Source of the DNA: Bacillota bacterium
GTDB taxonomy: Bacteria > Bacillota > Clostridia > Lachnospirales > Lachnospiraceae
Assembly (NCBI GenBank): GCA_023415475.1
Contig: JAEZKL010000076.1
Location: 1 to 8,393 of the forward strand
Reading direction: 5' to 3'
DNA length: 8,393 nt
Positions 1 to 6,658 of the stretch are shown piece by piece (within the stretch, counting starts at the first letter, position 1; each line of letters starts with the position of its first letter). Under the pieces are notes generated by a model. That model was given only the letters and a program-made list of their open reading frames with translations. It had not been told where the DNA came from and did no database searches. A program made the translations under genes and the position numbers.

Positions 1-167
1 TGACCCTTCTCTAAGTCAAATGTAACCTTCTGGCCTTCTTCTAATGTCTTGAAGCCGTTGGAAGCGATACCAGAGAAATGTACAAATACATCTTCTCCAC
101 CGTTATCGTTTGTGATGAAACCAAAACCCTTTTGTGCGTTAAACCACTTTACTGTACCCTTGTTCAT
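1..167 (-). CDS. csp: Cold-shock protein, CspA family (5' part, 3' end outside window)
   Basis: This is the first 55 codons of a single cold-shock-domain protein, a small cytoplasmic protein that binds single-stranded RNA and DNA. Family members melt mRNA secondary structure and often act as antiterminators; the usual length is about 65-70 residues, so only about 10-15 residues are missing beyond base 1. The start MNKGTVKWFNAQKG is typical. The RNP1 motif KGFGFI lies at residues 13-18 and RNP2 VFVHF at 27-31, with the surface aromatics W8, F9, F15, F17, F28, H30 and F31 all present. The ATG (167-165) is preceded by a strong AGGAGGT ribosome binding site at about 181-175. The leader contains a strong terminator-like hairpin (separate entry). 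The gene has no evident link to the sugar-sensing genes further right. The family call is secure; which csp paralogue it is cannot be said. Confidence 0.97.
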   Translation of the reverse strand, partial: MNKGTVKWFNAQKGFGFITNDNGGEDVFVHFSGIASNGFKTLEEGQKVTFDLEKG

Positions 168-210
168 GAAAGATACCTCCTAAATAATGTTATTAATGTA
201 TTTCATGTTT

Positions 211-269
211 AAAAAAATCACATATTTTTGTAAGTCATCAAAGGTGTAATGACTTACAAAAATATGTGA
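211..269 (-). terminator. 21-bp perfect hairpin plus T7 in the cold-shock gene leader
   Basis: Bases 249-269 and 218-238 form a perfect 21-bp inverted repeat with a 10-base loop (239-248). Read on the minus strand the stem is followed at once by seven Ts (217-211), the form of an intrinsic terminator. On the plus strand no T run follows, so it acts in the minus direction. It lies about 45 bases upstream of the csp start and downstream of the best promoter candidate for that gene (299-327). It is therefore either a leader attenuator or the end of a transcript arriving from the amidase gene. Confidence 0.75.
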
Positions 270-298
270 GATCATACATGACTATTTAATACTTTTAA

Positions 299-327
299 AG
301 AATAACACAAAATTTCTGATTTGTAAA
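299..327 (-). promoter_or_regulatory. Candidate promoter for the cold-shock gene
   Basis: On the minus strand a TTTACA -35 box (327-322) and a TATTCT -10 box (304-299) are separated by 17 bases, and a TG one base before the -10 makes it an extended -10. Transcription would start near 292 and give a leader of about 125 nt that includes the 21-bp hairpin. Box matches are good but not perfect, and the surrounding DNA is AT-rich, so this is a candidate only. Confidence 0.45.
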
Positions 328-392
328 GCATAGATTTTCAAAATTGTAAAATTATTCAATTAATTCGCTATTTATAGTACAAAATAGTTTGG

Positions 393-435
393 AAGCCGGC
401 AGCTGTGTGATTTTTCGCATAGAAGCCGGCTTTTT
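393..435 (+). terminator. Two-part hairpin beside the amidase stop codon
   Basis: AAGCCGGC (393-400) pairs with GCCGGCTT (425-432). After a 2 x 2 internal loop, 403-409 pairs with 416-422 around a six-base loop. The two inner G-U pairs form only in plus-strand RNA, and the five-T run (431-435) also follows the stem in the plus direction, so plus is the better orientation. No plus-strand gene is visible upstream. The hairpin begins 8 bases past the minus-strand amidase stop, so it may simply serve that gene despite a poor T tract (CCAAAC) on that side. Confidence 0.5.
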
Positions 436-443
436 GTTATCAG

Positions 444-1013
444 TTAAGCAAATCCAAAATATTTCAGGATACCCTGGTAGATTCCTTGGGCAAATTGATA
501 TTGGTTATCTCTCAGCTTGTCGGCATCGGAGGTGTTAGTGAGATAGCCCAGTTCAATAAGCAGAGAGGGCATTTGCGTCCGGCGAAGTACAAATAAGCCC
601 GGATTCACGCGAATGCCATTATTGCGGGTACCAACAGCTCTTGTAATACCATCCATTATCCTTTGGGCTAGCCATTCTGCTTGGGTACCATATTGATAGA
701 GATAGATTTCAGTACCGTTGACTGCCGGATTGGGATTGGAATTTCCATGAATGCTGATAAAGTAATCAGCAGGCCAGGAATTGGCCATCTGTACTCTTTC
801 GATCAGGCTGGTAGCATTATTGGTGCCAAGAACGGTGGTAGGTGTTGGTCTGGATAAGCGAGCTTCGAATCGGGGATCGCTATTTAACATATCAGCTAGA
901 TATACACCTACCTGATAATTAATATCCTGTTCTACCAACCCATTAGCGACCGCACCTGTATTGTGATATCCGGTAGGATTGTGACCTTGATCTATAAAAA
1001 TTTTAATAGGCAA
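444..1013 (-). CDS. N-acetylmuramoyl-L-alanine amidase (Amidase_3 type)
   Basis: This is a zinc-dependent hydrolase that cuts the amide bond between N-acetylmuramic acid and the stem peptide of peptidoglycan. With the TTG start at 1013-1011 it has 189 residues, about one catalytic domain. The family motifs are in order: IFIDQGHNP with zinc ligand H11, E28 in the EQDINY segment, the zinc ligand H89 in SIHGNSN, and the catalytic glutamate E154 in LLIELGYLTN. The TTG is preferred because AAGGAAG (1027-1021) lies 7 bases upstream and the protein then begins directly at the domain. The frame stays open to an ATG at 1115, adding 34 residues with no clear ribosome binding site, signal peptide or domain. 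There is no export signal and no wall-binding domain, so secretion is unexplained; action on lysis or by a non-classical route is possible. It is transcribed divergently from the sensor genes. Confidence 0.9.
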   Translation of the reverse strand: MPIKIFIDQGHNPTGYHNTGAVANGLVEQDINYQVGVYLADMLNSDPRFEARLSRPTPTTVLGTNNATSLIERVQMANSWPADYFISIHGNSNPNPAVNGTEIYLYQYGTQAEWLAQRIMDGITRAVGTRNNGIRVNPGLFVLRRTQMPSLLIELGYLTNTSDADKLRDNQYQFAQGIYQGILKYFGFA

Positions 1014-1020
1014 AGAAACA

Positions 1021-1030
1021 CTTCCTTTCC
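1021..1030 (-). promoter_or_regulatory. Ribosome binding site supporting the amidase TTG start
   Basis: GGAAAGGAAG on the minus strand (1030-1021) lies 7 bases before TTG at 1013. None of the in-frame ATGs further upstream (1115, about 1049-1046, 1034) has a comparable site, which decides the start in favour of TTG. Confidence 0.6.
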
Positions 1031-1088
1031 ACATTGCTATTAACATCATATTCGATATGAAAGAAGTTGTTACATATTTTATATAGCC

Positions 1089-1117
1089 ATCATACTTTCT
1101 CCATGCTATAATCAAAA
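1089..1117 (-). promoter_or_regulatory. Candidate amidase promoter, overlapping the divergent sensor promoter
   Basis: On the minus strand TTTTGA (1117-1112) and TATGAT (1094-1089) are separated by 17 bases. The -35 box is weak. A start near 1082 would leave a leader of about 70 nt before the TTG. It overlaps the plus-strand extended -10 at 1104-1112, so the two promoters probably compete or share control. Confidence 0.35.
1104..1112 (+). promoter_or_regulatory. Extended -10 promoter of the sensor operon
   Basis: TGCTATAAT is a perfect extended -10 (TGnTATAAT). No recognisable -35 box lies 16-18 bases upstream, which fits either extended -10 recognition or activator dependence. Initiation near 1119 would give a leader of about 86 nt before the ATG at 1205. 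The reverse complement of 1103-1110 is TATAGCAT, the same 8-mer found upstream of chvE at 6915-6922. Confidence 0.55.
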
Positions 1118-1193
1118 TGAGTGAATGGATAGAAATTCGAAGTGCTTTGGATTTGTGAGGGCTGCTTCCTGCATGTTCGGAAATTGTTTTTAT

Positions 1194-1198
1194 GGGAG
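1194..1198 (+). promoter_or_regulatory. Ribosome binding site deciding the start at 1205
   Basis: GGGAG lies 6 bases before ATG 1205. The longer open frame from 1142 begins with a cysteine-containing stretch that matches nothing known and has no ribosome binding site, so the start at 1205 is chosen. Confidence 0.65.
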
Positions 1199-1204
1199 AT
1201 TAAT

Positions 1205-2284
1205 ATGGATAAGAAACAGGAGAAATTAAAAAGAAGCCGGGTAATATCAATTGCTTCGATCAGCAGTATTGCTGTGGGAATTGGATTGATTGTGCTGGGT
1301 ATGACTTATTATAAATATCAGATATCAGAGCTTGGCATTACTGAGACAATACATAATCAGGAATATAAGTATCATTATGCGTTAATCTCCGAGGAGAAGG
1401 ATTCAGAATTTTGGGAGGAAATCTATCAAGGTGCACTGGAAAAAGGGAAACAGGAGAATGCTTATGTGGAGCGCTTCGGAAAGAACCTGGCGGTATCCTA
1501 CTCTGTTGAGGAATTAATGGAGATTGCAATAGCAGCACAGGTAGACGGAATTATCCTTGAACCGAATGGTGATGAAAGGATCAATGAATTGGTGAACACC
1601 GCATACGAGGCGGGAATTCCGGTGGTGACCCTGCTTAAGGATACCTATCCAGGCGCTAATAACTCACAGAATATTACCTTTACAAATACCAGCAAGCGCA
1701 TCAGCTTCGTCGATATTAACAGCTATAGCCAGGGTCAGGCTTACGGTAAGCAGGTTGCAGAGTTGGTTGCTGAAGGAAAGCGTAATGTCGTTGTGCTATT
1801 AAATGATGATAACGAGGACTCAAGCCAAAATGTGATTTATACCAATATCCTGGAGATGATTGACTCTCGGAAGGCAACAGTTAAGGCGGTTACGATTAAT
1901 ACAAAGAGTGCCTTCAGTTCGGAGGAGGATATTCGCAATATCATTATGGACAAGGATAATCCGGCGGACGTACTTGTGTGCCTGACCGCGGATGATACCA
2001 TAAGTGCAAATCAGGCCGTGGTGGATTACTATAAGGTAGGGCAGATTGATATCATCGGATATTATGATTCGGATATTATTCTCCGAGCAATCGAAAAGAA
2101 CATTGTACATTCTACGATGACGACGGATGCCAGCCTCATGGGTGCTTACTGCGTGGAGGCATTAGCGGAATATCGCAAGAACAATAAGGTAAATAATTAC
2201 TACTCGGTAGGTATTACAGTAATTAACAAAGACAATGTGAAACAATATATCGAAGCCGGTACGACGAAAGAAGCTGATGAATGA
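1205..2284 (+). CDS. Membrane-anchored periplasmic-binding-protein-type sugar sensor
   Basis: This 359-residue protein has a positively charged N-terminus (MDKKQEKLKRSR) and one membrane segment at about 13-35. An extracellular type I periplasmic-binding-protein domain (Peripl_BP_4 type) runs from about residue 56 to the end. There is no lipobox, so the helix acts as an anchor rather than a cleaved signal. Typical fold segments are visible: YALISEEKDSEFW at the first strand, VDGIILEPNG, AGIPVVTLLKD and DIIGYYDSD. It lacks the YDR and GQDAD motifs of XylF-type proteins, so its ligand cannot be read off. The gene abuts the histidine kinase gene with a short gap, or with an ATGA overlap if that gene starts at 2281. 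By analogy with XylFII of Clostridium beijerinckii, the likely role is to bind a sugar outside the cell and pass the signal to the kinase through contact between extracellular domains; that is inference. It could instead be a modulator with no sugar ligand. Confidence 0.85.
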   Translation: MDKKQEKLKRSRVISIASISSIAVGIGLIVLGMTYYKYQISELGITETIHNQEYKYHYALISEEKDSEFWEEIYQGALEKGKQENAYVERFGKNLAVSYSVEELMEIAIAAQVDGIILEPNGDERINELVNTAYEAGIPVVTLLKDTYPGANNSQNITFTNTSKRISFVDINSYSQGQAYGKQVAELVAEGKRNVVVLLNDDNEDSSQNVIYTNILEMIDSRKATVKAVTINTKSAFSSEEDIRNIIMDKDNPADVLVCLTADDTISANQAVVDYYKVGQIDIIGYYDSDIILRAIEKNIVHSTMTTDASLMGAYCVEALAEYRKNNKVNNYYSVGITVINKDNVKQYIEAGTTKEADE

Positions 2285-2289
2285 TGAAT

Positions 2290-2297
2290 GAGGAAAG
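2290..2297 (+). promoter_or_regulatory. Ribosome binding site favouring the kinase start at 2302
   Basis: GAGGAAAG lies 4-7 bases before ATG 2302. The alternative ATGs at 2281 and 2284 overlap the upstream stop (ATGA) but have only a weak GAAAGAAG upstream. Translational coupling through the overlap remains possible. Confidence 0.45.
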
Positions 2298-2301
2298 AGC
2301 T

Positions 2302-3801
2302 ATGAAACATAAAAAATGGAAGGGCTCCATACGAAGCAAACTGGTATTGGTATTTGCGTTTTCCTCAATCGTTGTATTCTTTGCTAATATGTTCTTGTAT
2401 TCCAATATCAATAAATCGATTGGAACGATTGATGAAGTGTATAAGAGCAATGTAGAATTCAATGAGCTGCTGGAAGCGTTGACGGATGTCCATGATTATG
2501 TTTATGAATATCTGAATACAAAGAGCTCGGATTCTCTGGAGAATTACTATCGAAGCGAGGAGAACTACCGAAGCTTGATTAATGAATTGAATAGTGTGAC
2601 CTATGACAATGATGTCATTCTGATGCAGAAGAACATCAAGAAGATGTCTGAGACCTATCTTGATATTATGGCAGAGTCGGTGGATGCCAAGCGTGGACGT
2701 AACATTGAAAAGTATATGGTGAATTATCAAGAAGGTACTGAGATGTATGATTATATAAGTACCTTTATCAACAGTCTGAATAATGAACAGTTCATGTATA
2801 ACTCCGTTAATTACGAACGACTTCGGATTGCACTTCGTTATCTGGAACTCATCAGTACGGTAGTATTATTAATCATCACCTCTTTCAACGTACTTTTAAT
2901 TATTGTCGTTACCAGAAGTATTACCGGTCCGTTGATGAAGCTTACGAAGGTTGCTCATGAGGTGGCAGGCGGTAATTTCGAGGTAGATCTAGTGCAGGTG
3001 GATTCCTCCGACGAGGTGGAGGTCGTAACTAAGGCTTTTAATAATATGATTATAAGTATTCATCAGTACATCATCCAAATCAAGGAAAACATGGAGCTGG
3101 AAAGCAAGATGATGGAGAAAGAGCTCCTAATGACGAACCATTTAAAGGATGCCCAGCTAAAATATCTGCAAGCGCAGATTAATCCTCATTTCTTATTTAA
3201 TACCTTAAATGCCGGAGCTCAGCTTGCGATGATGGAGGGGGCGGACAAGACCTGTCTATTCATCGAGAATATGGCTGATTTCTTCCGTTCCAATATGAAG
3301 AGCTTTGACCAGGATTCAACGATCCGTGATGAAATTAAACTGGTTGATAGTTATATCTATATCCTGAATGTAAGGTTCTCAGGAGGCATCCATTTCTATA
3401 AGGATGTAGATGAAAGGTTATTAGACGTTAGGGTACCAAGTATGATTCTCCAGCCCGTTGTTGAAAATGCCGTGAATTACGGTATTCGTGATATTGATTA
3501 TGAGGGTAAGATATTCCTGTCCGTCTATCAGACAGAAGACCGGATCGAGATAACAATAGAAGACAACGGCACCGGTATGGACCGGAGTACCATTGACCGT
3601 GTTATGAACACAAAGCTAGAGGATAATACAGCTCTGAAGGAGCGGAATATATCAAAGGATTCGAATGGCATCGGTCTTGGAAATGTAATCAATCGTCTGC
3701 GTTTGTATTATGACAGGGAAGAGGTATTTATCATTGAGAGTGAAGGCAGGTATAAAGGAACCAAGGTGACTATTTATATTCCTTTCATTAAGAAAAAGTA
3801 G
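2302..3801 (+). CDS. Sensor histidine kinase, LytS/YesM type (His_kinase PF06580)
   Basis: This is a 499-residue membrane kinase. Membrane helices lie at about 13-33 and 181-204 and enclose an extracellular sensor of about 147 residues rich in helix. It reads like a four-helix bundle and shows no PAS or Cache motif. A HAMP linker (about 204-256) and a coiled-coil segment follow. The His_kinase domain has QINPHFLFNTLN with phospho-acceptor H296. The ATPase domain has the N-box QPVVENAVNYG (N389), the G1 box DNGTGM (421-426) and the G2 box GIGLGN (456-461), so all catalytic parts are intact. Its partners are the anchored binding protein just upstream and the YesN-like regulator 41 bases downstream. 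The small sensor domain suggests it senses through a partner protein rather than binding sugar itself, as proposed for LytS with XylFII. An ATG at 2281 would add 7 residues. The family assignment is firm; the stimulus is inferred. Confidence 0.93.
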   Translation: MKHKKWKGSIRSKLVLVFAFSSIVVFFANMFLYSNINKSIGTIDEVYKSNVEFNELLEALTDVHDYVYEYLNTKSSDSLENYYRSEENYRSLINELNSVTYDNDVILMQKNIKKMSETYLDIMAESVDAKRGRNIEKYMVNYQEGTEMYDYISTFINSLNNEQFMYNSVNYERLRIALRYLELISTVVLLIITSFNVLLIIVVTRSITGPLMKLTKVAHEVAGGNFEVDLVQVDSSDEVEVVTKAFNNMIISIHQYIIQIKENMELESKMMEKELLMTNHLKDAQLKYLQAQINPHFLFNTLNAGAQLAMMEGADKTCLFIENMADFFRSNMKSFDQDSTIRDEIKLVDSYIYILNVRFSGGIHFYKDVDERLLDVRVPSMILQPVVENAVNYGIRDIDYEGKIFLSVYQTEDRIEITIEDNGTGMDRSTIDRVMNTKLEDNTALKERNISKDSNGIGLGNVINRLRLYYDREEVFIIESEGRYKGTKVTIYIPFIKKK

Positions 3802-3842
3802 AAACATTACAGATAAAACGGTTTATTAGAATAGGAGAAGCT

Positions 3843-5438
3843 ATGTATAAGATAATGTTAGCGGATGATGAAGGGATTGTGATCGACTCCTTGCGATTTA
3901 TCATTGAGAAGAATTTCAATGATATTTGTATCGTGGAGCATGCCACTACTGGCCGTAGTGTGATTGAGCTTGCTGAAAAGTTTAAGCCCGATATCGCCAT
4001 TATGGATATACAAATGCCCGGAATTAACGGTATAGAGGCAATGAAGGAGATTAGAAAGACGAACTCCTCGGTCGTTTTTATCGTCATGACCGCTTATGAT
4101 AAGTTTAATTATGCGAAGGAGTCAATTAATCTTGGCGTATTGGAATATCTCACCAAGCCAGTGAATCATACAGTCATAGTGAAGGTACTTCAAAAGGCGA
4201 TGGATATAATCGAAGAGGAACGAAAGAAAAGAAGTAATGATCTGTTAATCCGTGAGAAGCTGGAGATTGTAGTGCCCATCATCGAAAGTGATTTTATCTA
4301 TGCTGCTATTTCCGGAGATGATCTTACTCAGACGGAGGCAAATTTCCGAAATCTTCTTGGTATACGGGAGGATAACGGAATGATGCTGGTAATGGAATTT
4401 GGTGATTCGATTGAGGATGGTATACTTACCAATCCGGTCGGGGTCAGCGTAAAAGCCCAGACCTTTTATCCGGTCATTCGTGAGAATCTGAAGGAGGAAT
4501 TTAGCTGCATTGTCGGACCGATTATGGTGAATAAGCTTGCAATCTTTCTCCCGAACACAAAGACACAGCTTGAATATGATGACAGAACCATGTTAATCGA
4601 TACGATGCGAAGAGTGATCAGAGATCTTACAAAGCGCATCGAAGTACAGTTTAAAGTAGGAATCGGCTCGGTCACACCGCTGTCGAGACTGAGTGATTCT
4701 TATAAGGAAGCATTGACAGCAATCAGAAATGGGAAGGGGAGAGTTGTACATGTTAGGGATCTCCCTGTTGGTTGTGAATATGATGGAGATTACCCGATTG
4801 ATATTGAGCGCACTTTGTTCGAACGAATCGAGAAGGGAAATATGGAGGGTACAAAGGAGGAAGCCAACCGTTTCTTTGACTGGATGATTGAGCATTACCC
4901 GGATTGTGAGATGGATATTAAGCTAAAGGTATTGGAGTTCATCCTGTTTGCAGAGCAGAGGGCCTTTCTCAGCGGAGGAATGACCTATTATTTCAGGTAT
5001 CGTAAGGATTACCTTCCGACACTCATACAGATCGATAATTTCGATCATTTAAGGAGATGGTTTATCGACAAAGTGATGGAGGCTTGCCGGAATATTATCT
5101 CCAAGAGAGAAGAACAGACCAGCGGAGTAATTGCCAAAGCGAAGGCCTTTATCGAGGATAATTACAGTAAGGATATATCACTTGACGATGTTTCAAGAAT
5201 TGTGGATATCAGCCCATATTATTTCAGTAAGCTGTTTAAAGAGGAGACGGGAGAAAACTTTATTGAATATCTAACCAATATCAGAATTGAGAGGGCGAAG
5301 CAGCTGTTACAGAATAAAGAGGTTAGTATTAAAAACATTTGCATTGAGACCGGCTATAGCGATCCGAATTATTTCAGCAGGATATTTAAAAAGCAGGTAG
5401 GAATCACACCGACAGAATATCGTGACAGAATAGGATAA
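3843..5438 (+). CDS. Response regulator, YesN type (REC + AraC DNA-binding domain)
   Basis: This 531-residue cytoplasmic transcription factor begins with a receiver domain (about 1-120). The acidic pair is D8/D9, the phosphorylated aspartate D55 lies in IAIMDIQMPG, with T83 and K105 as the signalling residues; all are conserved. The middle region (about 150-310) contains VGIGSVTPLSRLSDSYKEAL at 272-291, the degenerate segment usual in long YesN regulators. The C-terminus (about 426-531) is an AraC-type domain with two helix-turn-helix motifs, the first around DDVSRIVDISPYYFSKLFK and the second around IKNICIETGYSDPNYFSRIF. AGGAG at 3833-3837 lies 5 bases before the ATG. It is co-transcribed with the kinase gene. 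The expected targets are the sugar transport genes to the right, most directly the chvE promoter, and perhaps its own operon. YesN proteins usually bind direct repeats, which are present at 6895-7037. Confidence 0.95.
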   Translation: MYKIMLADDEGIVIDSLRFIIEKNFNDICIVEHATTGRSVIELAEKFKPDIAIMDIQMPGINGIEAMKEIRKTNSSVVFIVMTAYDKFNYAKESINLGVLEYLTKPVNHTVIVKVLQKAMDIIEEERKKRSNDLLIREKLEIVVPIIESDFIYAAISGDDLTQTEANFRNLLGIREDNGMMLVMEFGDSIEDGILTNPVGVSVKAQTFYPVIRENLKEEFSCIVGPIMVNKLAIFLPNTKTQLEYDDRTMLIDTMRRVIRDLTKRIEVQFKVGIGSVTPLSRLSDSYKEALTAIRNGKGRVVHVRDLPVGCEYDGDYPIDIERTLFERIEKGNMEGTKEEANRFFDWMIEHYPDCEMDIKLKVLEFILFAEQRAFLSGGMTYYFRYRKDYLPTLIQIDNFDHLRRWFIDKVMEACRNIISKREEQTSGVIAKAKAFIEDNYSKDISLDDVSRIVDISPYYFSKLFKEETGENFIEYLTNIRIERAKQLLQNKEVSIKNICIETGYSDPNYFSRIFKKQVGITPTEYRDRIG

Positions 5439-5447
5439 CGGATAGTA

Positions 5448-5463
5448 GTCTCGCATGCGAGAC
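5448..5463 (+). promoter_or_regulatory. 16-bp perfect palindrome upstream of the xylF-like gene
   Basis: GTCTCGCATGCGAGAC is its own reverse complement, centred between 5455 and 5456. It lies 9 bases after the response-regulator stop and about 20 bases before the -35 box of the next promoter candidate. No T run follows and there is no loop, so it is not a terminator. A dimeric repressor or activator site is the simplest reading; no regulator is identified. Confidence 0.5.
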
Positions 5464-5482
5464 GTCGCACACTTGACACAAA

Positions 5483-5510
5483 TTAACACAGAGGGCAGGC
5501 ATGGTATGTT
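5483..5510 (+). promoter_or_regulatory. Candidate promoter of the xylF-like gene
   Basis: TTAACA (5483-5488) and TATGTT (5505-5510) are separated by 16 bases, with TG one base before the -10. A perfect TTGACA at 5473-5478 is also present, but no -10 box lies at the right distance. The 117-base gap after the regulator gene is unlike the tight spacing of the three preceding genes and suggests separate control. Confidence 0.4.
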
Positions 5511-5543
5511 AGTATATATATAGTCGTTCGAAAAAATGGAATT

Positions 5544-5548
5544 GGGGG
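5544..5548 (+). promoter_or_regulatory. Ribosome binding site choosing ATG 5556
   Basis: GGGGG ends one base before ATG 5550, too close for initiation, but 7 bases before the in-frame ATG 5556. The start at 5556 also gives a standard signal peptide beginning MVKKW. Confidence 0.55.
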
Positions 5549-5555
5549 AATGGTT

Positions 5556-6608
5556 ATGGTTAAAAAATGGAGGGTTATAATAGCAATATTCGTAACCGCA
5601 ATCATATCTATGACCGGATGTAGTGACAGAGATAAAGACACGAAAGATACCAATGTGGCGGAGGATAAGATACAAATCGGATTATCCTTTGATTCCTTTG
5701 TAATCGAGAGATGGCAGAGGGATCGGGAGGTTTTTGTATCTACTGCTCAGGAGCTTGGAGCAGAGGTTAATGTCCAGAATGCCAATGGCGACGTTGAAGA
5801 GCAGATCTCACAGATAGAGTATCTGATTGATAAGAAGATGGATGTCATCGTTATTGTTGCCGTTGATTCTGAAGCATTAAGTGATGTATTGGTTAAGGCG
5901 AAGGAAGCAGGGATAATTTGTGTAGCCTATGACCGACTGGTAAGAAATTCCAATGTGGATTTATACATCTCCTTTGATAATGAACAGGTAGGAAGGCTTA
6001 TGGCAGAAGCATTACTTAAGGGAGTCCCGGAGGGCGGCAATATTGTTACCATATTCGGTCCAAAGACGGATCATAATGTAACATTAGTAGAGCAGGGCTA
6101 TCAGGACGTTATGGAGGGACATGATATTAATGTGATTCATACCGTCTATGCCAAGGGATGGCTTGCGGAAGAAGCCTATACTGCGATCAACGAAGCAATG
6201 GAGCTGACGGATGAGATAGACGGTGTGTTATGCGGAAATGATAATTTGGCAACCCAAGCGGTTCTTGCCCTGTCCGAGAACCGGCTGGCAGGCAAAATAA
6301 TTGTAACCGGTCAGGATGCTGATTTGGTGGCCTGCCAGAGAATCGTAGAAGGAACCCAGACTATGACCGTATATAAGCCGGTGGATAAGCTGGCGAAGGC
6401 AGCGGCGGAGTACGCGGTCAAGCTTGCCAAGGGAGAGGGTATCAATCTCTCCTATACCATAAATGACGGCAGCCATGAGGTTCCCTATGTCAAGCTGGAG
6501 CCAATTGCCGTGACCAAGGATAATATCCGAGAGGTAATCATCGAGGGTGGTTTCCAAAAGGAAGAGGACGTTTACTTAAATGTCCCCGACAACGAAAGAG
6601 ACGAATAG
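5556..6608 (+). CDS. xylF: XylF-like sugar-binding lipoprotein (D-xylose-type), orphan
   Basis: This 350-residue protein has a lipoprotein signal: KKWR, a hydrophobic stretch to about residue 20 and a lipobox ending MTGC with C22. The mature part is a type I periplasmic-binding domain close in sequence pattern to E. coli XylF. Shared hallmarks are the ERWQRDR segment near the first strand, NANGDVEEQISQIE, CVAYDRL, LYISFDNEQVG, VTGQDADL and GTQTMTVYKP. It should therefore bind D-xylose or a related aldose outside the cell. No xylG or xylH follows; the gene ends before a repeat-rich gap and the next gene encodes a second binding protein. It may feed the ChvE-type transporter beyond, feed a transporter elsewhere, or act as a soluble co-sensor for the kinase system. 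The short acidic tail after residue about 337 (EEDVYLNVPDNERDE) exceeds the usual XylF end. The family is clear; ligand and role are inferred. Confidence 0.9.
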   Translation: MVKKWRVIIAIFVTAIISMTGCSDRDKDTKDTNVAEDKIQIGLSFDSFVIERWQRDREVFVSTAQELGAEVNVQNANGDVEEQISQIEYLIDKKMDVIVIVAVDSEALSDVLVKAKEAGIICVAYDRLVRNSNVDLYISFDNEQVGRLMAEALLKGVPEGGNIVTIFGPKTDHNVTLVEQGYQDVMEGHDINVIHTVYAKGWLAEEAYTAINEAMELTDEIDGVLCGNDNLATQAVLALSENRLAGKIIVTGQDADLVACQRIVEGTQTMTVYKPVDKLAKAAAEYAVKLAKGEGINLSYTINDGSHEVPYVKLEPIAVTKDNIREVIIEGGFQKEEDVYLNVPDNERDE

Positions 6609-6658
6609 AAGTGTAGAAGCATAATTGAAAATACTAAATTATATCAAAAATAGATTTT

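Noticed and set aside
1142..1204. 21-residue N-terminal extension of the anchored binding protein
   Set aside because: It has no ribosome binding site, an unlikely cysteine-rich composition and lies before a good GGGAG-ATG pair at 1194-1207.
2470..2490. cre-like sequence TGGAAGCGTTGACG for catabolite control
   Set aside because: It has two mismatches to the consensus and lies inside the kinase coding sequence, away from any promoter.
4466..4895. Minus-strand open frames within the response-regulator gene, and similar frames inside the other genes
   Set aside because: They overlap well-supported coding sequences, have no ribosome binding sites and encode no recognisable domains.
5448..5463. 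Palindrome as a terminator for the sensor operon
   Set aside because: It has no loop and no following T run; GTCGCACACTTG follows instead.
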